Shown one piece after another: positions 51,281 to 59,564 of a DNA stretch of 64,000 bases. The stretch's first letter is position 1. The number at the start of each line of letters is the position of its first letter. The stretch spans positions 3,906,001 through 3,970,000 of the forward strand of contig NZ_CP172056.1 of the NCBI RefSeq assembly GCF_049860565.1, given 5' to 3'. The DNA comes from Desulfitobacterium_A nosdiversum. GTDB taxonomy: Bacteria > Bacillota > Desulfitobacteriia > Desulfitobacteriales > Desulfitobacteriaceae. The notes beneath the pieces are model-generated. The model had not been told where the DNA came from. It made no database searches and saw only the letters and a program-made list of their open reading frames with translations. Both the position numbers and the translations under genes were made by a program.

Positions 51281-52141
51281 GTGAGTGAAGGAAGAATAGA
51301 GAGCGAGAATGTTTTTAAAGCTATGAAGATTAGATGGCCCATATTTGTTTTATCAATTGCTTTAATTTTATCAACGTTTTTTGAGAAGTATCTGAAGATT
51401 GACAGTGAGATATTATACTATTTATTATCTGGAATCTTTATTATTTGGATTGCAAAAAGAAATAAAATGAATATTAAGAACCTTGTAGGAAAGTTGCCTA
51501 ATTTTAAGGATAATATTAGTCCTTTTGGAGTTTTTATTTGTGTATGCATATTTAGCGTTGCTAGCCTTTTAATTATATTCTTTTTAATGACATTCCTAAT
51601 TGATATAAATAGAGTTGTTGGTTTAAACAGCGAGGTATTTTCAAAAATTCATACTGTAAAACAAACACAATCATTAACAAAAATAATATTAACAGTAATT
51701 GACCCAATATTATTAGCACCAGTTTTTGAAGAAATATTTTTCAGAGGGATACTTCTTCACCGACTATCCGAAAAATTTAATAGTATTCGAATTGGTATTT
51801 TTCTTAGTTCAGTATTATTTGGAATTCTTCATTTATGGGGATTTTTTGGAGCTTTTATTTTTGGTGTTTTTACAAGTGTGATTTATATTAAAACTAAAAA
51901 ACTCTTAGTTCCTATTCTGTATCATAGTTTGTATAATTCATATAATGTGCTGATGATGTTTAATAGCACATCAAATAATAGCGAGATTGATTTTTCTGAG
52001 ATTGGTATAGTGAGAATGGCTTTTCTCATATTTGGTTTTATTGGTATTTCATTAACAATTCCATTTATTTTTAGATATGTGCGTAAGAATATATCAGAAT
52101 CAAATAACAAGTTGCCATATTTTATTAATTCGTTAGATTAA
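51281..52141 (+). CDS. Cassette 3: CPBP-family intramembrane metalloprotease
   Basis: The 286-residue protein has about seven to eight membrane helices with PVFEEIFFRGILLHRL (EExxxR, about 150-155), GILHLWGFFGAFIFG (His about 184) and a third motif HSLYNSYNVL with Asn. It is the same family as cassette 2 but clearly diverged, so it is not a recent duplication. The likely role is immunity or membrane-protein processing, with no target known. Confidence 0.85.
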   Translation: MSEGRIESENVFKAMKIRWPIFVLSIALILSTFFEKYLKIDSEILYYLLSGIFIIWIAKRNKMNIKNLVGKLPNFKDNISPFGVFICVCIFSVASLLIIFFLMTFLIDINRVVGLNSEVFSKIHTVKQTQSLTKIILTVIDPILLAPVFEEIFFRGILLHRLSEKFNSIRIGIFLSSVLFGILHLWGFFGAFIFGVFTSVIYIKTKKLLVPILYHSLYNSYNVLMMFNSTSNNSEIDFSEIGIVRMAFLIFGFIGISLTIPFIFRYVRKNISESNNKLPYFINSLD

Positions 52142-52189
52142 GGACCGACGTCCTGTCCTGTTGGCGTCTGAATCTGGGGCACGCGACTT

Positions 52190-52267
52190 CACATAACAGC
52201 GTTTTCCTGTAACTTTACCAATATGCATGTGATTAGGACGCTACAGGAAAACGCGAGACGTTATCTC
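52190..52267 (+). repeat. attC-like site 3
   Basis: R'' CACATAAC (52190-52197), a perfect 13-bp stem GCGTTTTCCTGTA (52199-52211) / TACAGGAAAACGC (52242-52254), loop AACTTTACCAATATGCATGTG, and R' GTTATCTC (52260-52267). R'' complements GTTATGTG at the start of cassette 3 (51201). This is the best-preserved site of the array. Confidence 0.85.
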
Positions 52268-52352
52268 GAATCGGAATTTCGAAGCAGACTACATGGGATT
52301 ATTTTCAAATTGAGTTTCTTTAGGTTATAATTAACTAACGAGGTGTTACTGG

Positions 52353-52613
52353 ATGCCAATAATAAGTGAATTTTACGGTATAAAGATTATGATGTTTTGG
52401 AATGATCATTATCCGCCACATTTCCATGCGGAGTATGGTGAAAACAAGATTTTAGTAGATATTGAAAGCGCCACGGTATTGAAAGGGATCTTCCCTTCAA
52501 AACAACTTAAGCTAGTACTTGCTTGGTGCGAGATTCATAAGGATGAATTGATGACCAATTGGGAGAATGGAAAGGGCAATAATCAGTTTATTAGAATCAA
52601 TCCGTTGATTTAA
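52353..52613 (+). CDS. Cassette 4: DUF4160 protein
   Basis: A small 86-residue protein beginning PIISEFYGIKIMMFW with the DUF4160 hallmark HYPPHFHAEYGE (about 19-30). A C-terminal half of LAWCEIHKDELMTNWE type follows. DUF4160 and DUF2442 genes occur as pairs in many bacteria and have toxin-antitoxin-like features, though the activity is not settled. ATG at 52353 has GAGGTG upstream. It is followed 13 bp later by the DUF2442 gene. Confidence 0.9.
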   Translation: MPIISEFYGIKIMMFWNDHYPPHFHAEYGENKILVDIESATVLKGIFPSKQLKLVLAWCEIHKDELMTNWENGKGNNQFIRINPLI

Positions 52614-52626
52614 GGGGGTACTATAA

Positions 52627-52914
52627 GTGTTTCATAAAGTTTTGCAGGTAGTGCCGACTGATGATTACAAAGTATATATTTATTTTGAAGATGGGAAGAT
52701 CAAACTATTTGATGCTTCGGAGTTAATAAAAAAGGGAGTCTTTCAGCAACTCCAGGATATTGAATTGTTTAAGAATTCCTGTACTGTTCTTAATGACACT
52801 TTAGCTTGGGACTTATCCGGTAATTTTGATCCCTATAATTGTTTAGACTTAGATCCTGAGGAACTTTATAATTCTTGTCCAGATGTAAAAGAACCAATTG
52901 AAAATATAATTTAG
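52627..52914 (+). CDS. Cassette 4: DUF2442 protein
   Basis: The 95-residue protein has the DUF2442 plan: VVPTDDYKVYIYFEDGKIKLFDASELI, then TLAWDLSGNFDP (the W-D near the middle) and DLDPEELYN. It pairs with the upstream DUF4160 gene. GTG start after AAGGGGG. A terminator follows within the same cassette. Confidence 0.9.
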   Translation: MFHKVLQVVPTDDYKVYIYFEDGKIKLFDASELIKKGVFQQLQDIELFKNSCTVLNDTLAWDLSGNFDPYNCLDLDPEELYNSCPDVKEPIENII

Positions 52915-52918
52915 CAAC

Positions 52919-52956
52919 ATGAGGTCGACAGATAGAGTTGGCCTCATCTTTTTATA
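52919..52956 (+). terminator. Terminator inside cassette 4
   Basis: ATGAGGTCGAC pairs with GTTGGCCTCAT (two wobbles) and is followed by CTTTTTAT. It ends the DUF4160-DUF2442 transcript before the attC-like site. Confidence 0.75.
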
Positions 52957-52980
52957 GCATGTGTCTGGGGCTTCCGACTC

Positions 52981-53057
52981 CAGATAACAGAGTATTGCCG
53001 AAACTAGGAAAGATGGATGTGGTTGGGATGCTTCGACAAAACGCGAGACGTTATCTG
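52981..53057 (+). repeat. attC-like site 4
   Basis: R'' CAGATAAC (52981-52988), loop with GGATGTGGTTGGGATGC and R' GTTATCTG (53050-53057). Seven of eight R'' bases complement the GTTATCTC that opens cassette 4 (52260). The right part ACGCGAGACGTTATCT is identical to site 3. Confidence 0.8.
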
Positions 53058-53127
53058 CCATGTTGGTGGTGGCGCGGCTGTCCTGGCTGTTAGATAATTT
53101 CGGATGATAGTTTTGAAAGGTTCGGTT

Positions 53128-53579
53128 ATGAAGAATTTTGTAAAGTTGAATATGTTCAGTGCACTATACGCTCTGGCTTTGTTAATTGAAATAGAACCCA
53201 TGGGAAATGTTTACCGAATTTCTAGAGTTACTAATTGGTCGCTGAATAGGACTAATTCGATTATTTTATTATCTGACTTGTTTTTATTTATTATATCGTC
53301 AATATTATTTTTTCTTTTTTCAAGAAGGTATTTAAATATTGGGAAATTAAAATGTTGGGTGTCACTGCTTTGGACCCTTATTTCGCAATTTTCACCTATT
53401 GTTTTAATTTTTTGTTCCCTTTGACAAATCCGGGAGATGATCCTGCTCCGGTATTAGGACTTATCTTAATAGCTATTTTTTGCATTTATCCATTTTATAT
53501 TGCCATCATCAATGTAATCGCCTCTAAGACTGAAGATAATTGTAATAATAACGCCGCGGGAACACAAAACGTTAAATGA
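53128..53579 (+). pseudogene. Cassette 5: frameshifted small membrane protein gene
   Basis: An ATG at 53128, 7 nt after AAAGG, opens a membrane protein of about three helices. It meets a stop at 53424 in the sequence TTCCCTTTGAC. The +1/-1 neighbouring frame continues from there without a stop to 53579 with another membrane segment (TNPGDDPAPVLGLILIAIFCIYPFYIAIINVIASK in outline), as expected for one four-helix protein of about 150 residues broken by a one-base shift. The second frame's stop lies inside the remnant attC-like site 5. Family unknown. Confidence 0.6.
53571..53578 (+). repeat. Remnant attC-like site 5 (R' box only)
   Basis: GTTAAATG is preceded by AAAAC and followed by AAATTG, closely like the right end of site 1 (ACGTTAAGTGAAATTG). 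The expected left half, with R'' complementary to GTTATCTG, cannot be found, so the site appears truncated. Confidence 0.5.
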
Positions 53580-53691
53580 AATTGATTGAAAAGCCGCGTC
53601 GTCCTAACGCGGTTCAGTTGAGTGAGTCAAAAGTTATGAAACGACTACGAAAACGCCTTTATGTATTAGGCAATTTGGAGGTGGATGAAAG

Positions 53692-56223
53692 ATGGCTATG
53701 ACGGATAAATTGAAAGATATTGCAGCAAGGCAGAAAGAAATTTCCTTGGAACTTGAAAGTGAATGGCAGAATATATCTAACAATGATTTAACCAAGGAAA
53801 ATGATGCTTTAAAGAACGAATTGGAGAAAGTAAAAAGTGATTTGGCCAATGCCGAAAAGAATCTTAAAGTAATATCTGACGAAAAAAATCAACTCAAAAA
53901 TGCCCTTTATGAACAAATCTATAATGAGAAAATTTCAATCTTAAAAATGTCTTCAACGAAAACCGAGATTTATTTTAAATCTAACATCGAGAATGAAGTA
54001 AATCGCTTAACGGCGTTTGAAAACCGTGTTAAATCAAGGATAGATGATTTGGCCGCTACTCTTAAATTAAATAATATAGATATTAACGAGGATATTTATA
54101 AAAGACTTGATGAGCTTACTTTATTGACTAACCAAAAGATAACGCAAGCGAGGGCAGATATTGCTAAAACAACAGGAGTATATTCAGAAAATGAAGCTGA
54201 CGAATTCGAAAAGCTAAGAAACGAAGAAATAAGCGAAGGACAAATTAAAGAACTATATAGGAAAAACAATATTGAAACTTTTGTAGGCCTTAACATTATC
54301 AATAAACTGGGGATTTTTTTAGTGGTTATTGGTGTTATTGCTGCCTCGCAATTTGTTTATTTCAGACTAACTGATATCTTGAAGGGTATTATGATGTTCT
54401 CCTTAGGCATCTTAATGCTGGCAGGAGGAGAATTCTTAAACCGGAAAAAGCCAAATGTTTTTTCGTTGGGGATAACGGCAGGCGGTATTGCGGTTTTATT
54501 TGCTGCAATATCTATAAGCTACTTTAGACTCCATATTCTAACCATGTATCCTGCGCTATTAATTTGTGTGCTTATCACGGCTGCAGCATTTTTACTGTCA
54601 CAGTGGTATAACTCTCAGACAATCGCCGCTTTTGCCTTTATAGGCGGGTATTTGCCGATGTTCTCAATATCGGGGAATCTTACCCTTATGAATTACGCAA
54701 TGCTTTATTTTGTCGTGCTTAACTTACTAGCCTTACTGCTTTCCTTTAAAAACAAATGGATAATTTCAACATATATTGGCTTGTTTTTTAATATTTTCGG
54801 AACGATATATTTGTTGGCTAACATTACATACATGTTATTACATAAAAACTTCGGTATTAACCATATCGGTGTCATACTATATGTCTTGTTTGCTTTTATC
54901 ATTTACACTTTGGTTCCTGTGTTAGGCAATTATTTCAATAAACTTAAGTTTCAAAAAGCAGATATTATATTGTTGGGCATCAACACTTTTATAAGTGCAA
55001 TCATCTTGTATGGAGTTTTTTATACATTCAATTTGGATGATTTTACCGGACTGCTTGCTATAGCCTTTGCTATTGCCTATTTGTTTTTTGGCAGGTTCAT
55101 TGAAGCTAAATTTAAAAACGAAAAAAATGCGCAAGCCTTATTTTATCTAACAAGTTTGGCATTTGTGATATTGGTCATACCTTTCCAATTTGGCAAGACG
55201 TGGCTATCACTTGGCTGGTTAGTGGAAGGGGTTGCCTTGACAACCTACGGGATATTGAGGAACGAAAAAAACCTCCAAAAAGGCGGCTATGTGATAGATC
55301 TATTATGCGTGTTTTCGTTTATTTTCTTCGATCTGTTTATCGGACTGGACGACTTATTTGCCTATAAATATTTGGCACTGACGCTTGGAAGTTTAATTAT
55401 TCTATGTGCGTATATTTATAAGAGGATATTGAACAGCAAAACACAAAAGGTATATAAATATGTCACAGTAGTGAATCTGTGGATTTATTTGCTGTACATT
55501 TCATTTGAAGTTTATAAGTTAATTCAGCCAAAACTATTGACTTCATTTTATTCGGCAGAATATCTGACGCAATCCCTCGCTGTCATATTTACCTTTTTGA
55601 TTGCGTATGTTGCGCCACGAATCAGAGTATTAACCGATTCTTACATGAAGATTATTTCGTTATCCTTATACGGGATGGGGATCCTTTGCCTTTTTGCCAT
55701 GAATATGTTTGAATCTGTCTTTTATCTTTATCCGCGGGGCTTATTTGTTCAGGAAATACCCCTTAGTGTCCAAGTCATAGGAAGCTTCATCATCGTAATT
55801 ATGGGCCTCTTATCTTTATTTGCGCTCAGGGAATTAATAAAATGTATTGTCATGGATAAAAAGATTGGTATTGAGTGGTATCCCTTGATAATTTCCGCTT
55901 ATTTTGTACTTATTCTTACGCAAAACTTAATAACTCAATACAGCGTAGCTTTCTCAAGTGTAGCTATAAGTATAATTTATGTACTAACCGCACTATCCTG
56001 GATAATATTCGGTTTTATAAAAAGGTACATATTAATCAGAAGATTTGGACTTGGGATTTCATTAGCAGCAGTTGCCAAACTATTTATTGTTGATCTAGCC
56101 TTCTTAACGCAAGGATATAGAATATTTTCCTATTTCATTCTTGGCATTACGCTGATTGCCATATCCTTTGTCTACCAATATTTCGATAAAAGACTGGAGC
56201 CAAAAGGAGCTTTGAATGATTAA
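53692..56223 (+). CDS. DUF2339 large polytopic membrane protein
   Basis: The 843-residue protein has an N-terminal cytosolic coiled coil (about 1-175, with heptads around NDALKNELEKVKSDLANAEKNL) followed by more than twenty hydrophobic helices, the plan of the DUF2339 family. Its N-terminal membrane part includes IGLNIINKLGIFLVVIGVIA-like and FLNRKKPNVFSLGITAGGIAVLF stretches. The function is unproven. It starts after GGAGG and overlaps the DUF3999 gene by 8 bp. AT-rich, like the cassettes to its left. Confidence 0.85.
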   Translation: MAMTDKLKDIAARQKEISLELESEWQNISNNDLTKENDALKNELEKVKSDLANAEKNLKVISDEKNQLKNALYEQIYNEKISILKMSSTKTEIYFKSNIENEVNRLTAFENRVKSRIDDLAATLKLNNIDINEDIYKRLDELTLLTNQKITQARADIAKTTGVYSENEADEFEKLRNEEISEGQIKELYRKNNIETFVGLNIINKLGIFLVVIGVIAASQFVYFRLTDILKGIMMFSLGILMLAGGEFLNRKKPNVFSLGITAGGIAVLFAAISISYFRLHILTMYPALLICVLITAAAFLLSQWYNSQTIAAFAFIGGYLPMFSISGNLTLMNYAMLYFVVLNLLALLLSFKNKWIISTYIGLFFNIFGTIYLLANITYMLLHKNFGINHIGVILYVLFAFIIYTLVPVLGNYFNKLKFQKADIILLGINTFISAIILYGVFYTFNLDDFTGLLAIAFAIAYLFFGRFIEAKFKNEKNAQALFYLTSLAFVILVIPFQFGKTWLSLGWLVEGVALTTYGILRNEKNLQKGGYVIDLLCVFSFIFFDLFIGLDDLFAYKYLALTLGSLIILCAYIYKRILNSKTQKVYKYVTVVNLWIYLLYISFEVYKLIQPKLLTSFYSAEYLTQSLAVIFTFLIAYVAPRIRVLTDSYMKIISLSLYGMGILCLFAMNMFESVFYLYPRGLFVQEIPLSVQVIGSFIIVIMGLLSLFALRELIKCIVMDKKIGIEWYPLIISAYFVLILTQNLITQYSVAFSSVAISIIYVLTALSWIIFGFIKRYILIRRFGLGISLAAVAKLFIVDLAFLTQGYRIFSYFILGITLIAISFVYQYFDKRLEPKGALND

Positions 56224-57367
56224 GAGGGTTTGTGGAATTACTTTTTTTCTAATATTTTTTATTAATTCAACGGTGTTTGCCCACACGGCTATGGTCGATA
56301 ATACCGGCAGCAATAAATATAAATCAGTGCGGTTAACTCCCGAAATTTATAATAATGCCAATAGTGATTTGAGTGATATTTTAATTAAAAATCAAGATGG
56401 AGATAATATTCCATATTTTATAAATACGAGTAATCCAACGTCTTATCATAATACAGTCAATTATCCAATGTCGCTGATCAATTCATATTCGAAAGATGAT
56501 GCTTTCTACTTTGATTATAAAGTTGTCAATTTACCGGACAAGGATATCATTTCTACTTCTATTGAATTAGCAACAGGAAAAACGAATTTTGCTAAAAGTA
56601 TCGAGGTTTTTGGAAGTTATGATAATCTGCAGTGGGAGAAGATACAGGATGATAGTATATATAGCGTTGACAGCAAAAAGAAACTTACCATCAACTTTAA
56701 TAAGCCGCAAAAGTTCACTTACTTTCGATTTAAACTGGCTAATAACTTAGAGAAGATTGCTTTTGATGAAGTAAAATTGATTTATAATGTTTCAACTTAT
56801 GAGGAAAGTGACTTTATAGAAGATTTTACCCCTAAATATCAAGTGGAAAATAAAGATAACATAACTTATATAAGGCTAAAGGGACTTAAAAATTTAAAGC
56901 TTACAGATATTACCGTTTTATCCGGTAGCATGTTCAAAAGAATGATGAGAACGCCTTTTGGAGATAAGGAAATATACAATCTGTCCTTTAATGGGATATC
57001 CTATGTGGATACGACAATTCCTTTAAATCGGAGGATTCCGTCGGATGATACTTTAGAATTAAGAATAGAGAATAATGATGATAAGCCAATCAGCATTAAT
57101 GGAATAAGTGTAAAATATCATGCTGATGAAATTGTTTTTAGCGGAGAGGGAAGTAATAGCTTCAAACTCTGTTTTGCCAAAGATGACAGTAAAAAAGCAC
57201 CAATATATGATATCACCTCTTATAAGCAAGAAATTCTCAAGGAGAAAATAGATAGATTAGCAATAAAAAATATTGAATTGGATGTTCCTCAGGAGACAAA
57301 ACAGTATGACTATAAGATTATTTTTAACATTGTTATTGCAATTACAACAATTCTTTTGGGGGAATAA
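56216..57367 (+). CDS. DUF3999-like exported protein, C-terminal anchor
   Basis: A 383-residue protein with an N-terminal signal peptide (IKRVCGITFFLIFFINSTVFA-H), a long beta-rich extracytoplasmic part with a discoidin-like patch (IEVFGSYDNLQWEKIQDD, then TYFRFKL) and a terminal hydrophobic helix (IIFNIVIAITTILLG). DUF2339 and DUF3999 genes are also neighbours in other bacteria, so a membrane complex is likely. Role unknown. Confidence 0.75.
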   Translation: MIKRVCGITFFLIFFINSTVFAHTAMVDNTGSNKYKSVRLTPEIYNNANSDLSDILIKNQDGDNIPYFINTSNPTSYHNTVNYPMSLINSYSKDDAFYFDYKVVNLPDKDIISTSIELATGKTNFAKSIEVFGSYDNLQWEKIQDDSIYSVDSKKKLTINFNKPQKFTYFRFKLANNLEKIAFDEVKLIYNVSTYEESDFIEDFTPKYQVENKDNITYIRLKGLKNLKLTDITVLSGSMFKRMMRTPFGDKEIYNLSFNGISYVDTTIPLNRRIPSDDTLELRIENNDDKPISINGISVKYHADEIVFSGEGSNSFKLCFAKDDSKKAPIYDITSYKQEILKEKIDRLAIKNIELDVPQETKQYDYKIIFNIVIAITTILLGE

Positions 57368-57511
57368 TATTACTGAAGCTTAAGAAGAGATGAGAAGATC
57401 TTTGTGTTTCTAGACATTTATTTAAAGAGCATCTTTCGGAACATTATGGGACATGTCATTTCAATATGTTATATCCTGGGATAGAACGATATAATATAAG
57501 GGAAAGCTTCT

Positions 57512-57540
57512 TTAAGATGGAGTAAATCTCCATCTTTTCA
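57512..57540 (+). terminator. Terminator after the DUF2339/DUF3999 pair
   Basis: AAGATGGAG (57514-57522) and CTCCATCTT (57528-57536) pair around TAAAT, followed by TTC. Confidence 0.7.
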
Positions 57541-57573
57541 GTTTGACTAAGTTCAGAAGAGGGGAATTAAAGC

Positions 57574-58833
57574 ATGAACGATCTTATTTTTTTACCGATC
57601 CTCATTCTCCTTGTTCTCCTTGCCTATACCTTAATTCCTGATCTTTTTATCCACCGATTAGGCATAGGCAGCTGGAAAAGGCATTATCAGCCTGGAGTTG
57701 CTCTGACCTTTGATGATGGGCCAAATCCGCTTTATACCCCCGCTCTTCTTGATTTACTCGATCAGTATAAAACAAAAGCGACCTTCTTTCTTGTGGGAGA
57801 AAGAGCCGCTCAATATCCGGAACTTGTCCGTGAAATTCAAAAACGCGGTCATCAGCTAGGTGTTCACTGTCAGGTTCATCAGCATGCCTGGTTGATGAGC
57901 CCCTGGAAAACCTGGAAAGTATGGAATGAAGGGATCTCAACCTTAGAACAGGTCACAGGCTCCCCTATCGAATATATCCGTCCTCCGTGGGGAACCTTTA
58001 ATCTTTTGACCCTACTTTGGTTCAAACGCCATAAACGCCGTGCGGTGCTTTGGACAGCTGAAGGTCATGACTGGGATATCCGCAGAACACCGGAACAAAT
58101 TGCTCAACGTATTCTCAATAAGATAGAAGAAGGAGGAATTATCGTTCTTCATGACAGCGGAGGCGATGATGGAGCTCCCGAACATACCTTGCAGGCCCTA
58201 AGAATCTTGCTGCAAAAGATACCTGAGGTAAAAAAGCTCCCTCTTCTTCCGCTTTCTCTTCCGGAGTGGAGCGGATTACACCGGTTAACCTACCGGCTTT
58301 GGGAAAAGTGGGAAAGCTATTATGCGCATAGAAACCGTATCGCTCGAATTAACACAACCAGCCTCTTTCGTATAAGTAAAATCAAATATAAAGGTCCGGA
58401 TCTTATCGGTGACGACGGGACTGTGCTTGCCCATGAAGGAGATATTGTCGGAGAACTTCACTTAGACAATACCCGCTTGCAGATCAAGCAAACCGATTCA
58501 CAGAAAATTGGCATTGAGGCCTTACGCCTGGCTCGAGCTTCACTTCCTGTACTTGCCGACTATATTGCTCAAAGCCTTGAATACCAGGATATTAATGTAT
58601 TTGTTGGTCTCACTTTACTGAACCGCGGGGCCAAGGGGTTAGGCTTTAAGGTTCAAAATGTCCCCATCAGTCCCTTTGTTCGCTGGGTCGGAATACTCCA
58701 AAAAATAATCATGCGTGTTTATCATCCTCAAGGTAAAACACATCGCATGACTCGTTTGGGGGAACCCAAAATTATTTGGATTAGCAAAGATGCCCTCCTT
58801 AAGCGTTGGTCATCCTTATCTTCCAATGCCTAA
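57574..58833 (+). CDS. Polysaccharide deacetylase with YkoP-like C-terminal domain
   Basis: The 419-residue protein has one N-terminal membrane anchor (about 4-22) and a NodB domain: VALTFDDGPNPLYTPALL (first Asp pair), GVHCQVHQHAW (His ligands), YIRPPWGTFN and IIVLHDSGGDDGAPEHT. A C-terminal domain of about 170 residues with VLAHEGDIVGELHLDN follows and resembles the Bacillus YkoP domain. It probably deacetylates an envelope polysaccharide. The stop overlaps the convergent channel-like gene by 4 bp. Confidence 0.85.
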   Translation: MNDLIFLPILILLVLLAYTLIPDLFIHRLGIGSWKRHYQPGVALTFDDGPNPLYTPALLDLLDQYKTKATFFLVGERAAQYPELVREIQKRGHQLGVHCQVHQHAWLMSPWKTWKVWNEGISTLEQVTGSPIEYIRPPWGTFNLLTLLWFKRHKRRAVLWTAEGHDWDIRRTPEQIAQRILNKIEEGGIIVLHDSGGDDGAPEHTLQALRILLQKIPEVKKLPLLPLSLPEWSGLHRLTYRLWEKWESYYAHRNRIARINTTSLFRISKIKYKGPDLIGDDGTVLAHEGDIVGELHLDNTRLQIKQTDSQKIGIEALRLARASLPVLADYIAQSLEYQDINVFVGLTLLNRGAKGLGFKVQNVPISPFVRWVGILQKIIMRVYHPQGKTHRMTRLGEPKIIWISKDALLKRWSSLSSNA

Positions 58834-59564
58834 GGGGAAGCAAAGAAAACAATCCCCATTGTAAAGATATAAATAAAGAATAAAACTTCCATACTTACAA
58901 GAATTCTCGAACCATTGCTGACAGGAGCAAAGTCTCCCATACTTGCAGTAGCAAAGGTCGTTATACTGAAATAGACGAACGTCATAAGTTCGGTCACTAT
59001 ATCATTGCCGATGTGATCTCCGGTAAAACTCTCAGGAACCAAGTGATATTCAAGGATGTAAGCCGCTGCAAAATAAAGAATTAATACACTGATCGCAGAG
59101 GAAACTGGAATAAATGCACTGATGATATGCCCGTTAGCCGCGGTCAACACCCTAAACACATAATAAGAAACACCCGCAGTTGCAATGATTGAATAAATTA
59201 CTACTACGGCAGACCCTAAGCGTGGATTTCGAGTCTCGACAACGCTCTCTGAATATGACGTCTCATCTGGAGACAGCATATCAATATTTTGAGTTTCATC
59301 ATTGTCACTCTTCCAGCTCTTATGGTTAAACATTAAAAGGAGTAAAAAAGAGGCCCCCGTTCCAACAATAGCGGGAAGTAAAGGCCAAATATCTGCAGCA
59401 ACAATCTGGCGCTCTGAAACCCCATATCCAGAGTACTCAGAAGGGCTTAAAGGGTTATTCGTATTTAAATTCATATCAAAAGAAGGTGGAGAAGGAGTTT
59501 GTCCGTGTAATGGATACCACATATGCGGTGGATATTGGCCCTTCATTTCGTCCCACCGAGTCAT
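58830..59564 (-). CDS. Potassium-channel-like two-pore-helix protein with altered filter
   Basis: A 244-residue membrane protein: a Pro-rich N-terminal tail, one helix (WPLLPAIVGTGASFLLLLMF), an acidic cytosolic loop, two helices, then a pore-like module. In that module VYFSITTFATASMGDFAPVSNGSRI follows the Ion_trans_2 pattern (TT.TT.GYGD..P) and is followed by a last helix. The selectivity filter reads TASMGD instead of TVGYGD. It ends ...FFASP right after the last helix, without an RCK domain. The ion is unknown. Confidence 0.65.
   Translation of the reverse strand: MTRWDEMKGQYPPHMWYPLHGQTPSPPSFDMNLNTNNPLSPSEYSGYGVSERQIVAADIWPLLPAIVGTGASFLLLLMFNHKSWKSDNDETQNIDMLSPDETSYSESVVETRNPRLGSAVVVIYSIIATAGVSYYVFRVLTAANGHIISAFIPVSSAISVLILYFAAAYILEYHLVPESFTGDHIGNDIVTELMTFVYFSITTFATASMGDFAPVSNGSRILVSMEVLFFIYIFTMGIVFFASP

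Larger units (their letters stand above)
49007..53578 (+). mobile_element. Integron-like gene-cassette array without integrase (CALIN-like)
   Basis: Five consecutive plus-strand cassettes are separated by 75-78-bp structured sites that end in GTTA core boxes. Each site has R''-L''-loop-L'-R' organisation. Cassette borders by the G/TT rule fall at 49007/8, 50094/5, 51201/2, 52260/1, 53050/1 and 53571/2, giving units of about 1087, 1107, 1059, 790 and 521 bp. Each of the first four complete units carries its own terminal inverted repeat of 17-19 bp. No integrase gene occurs in the window. The flanks are mntH on the left and a DUF2339 gene on the right. Confidence 0.82.

Noticed and set aside
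49007..53578. CRISPR array or plain tandem repeats
   Set aside because: Spacing is gene-sized, repeats are 75-78-bp imperfect palindromes with variable ends, and there are no spacers or cas genes.
49007..57367. Transposon or prophage
   Set aside because: No transposase, integrase, phage structural gene, target duplication or tRNA attachment site is visible.
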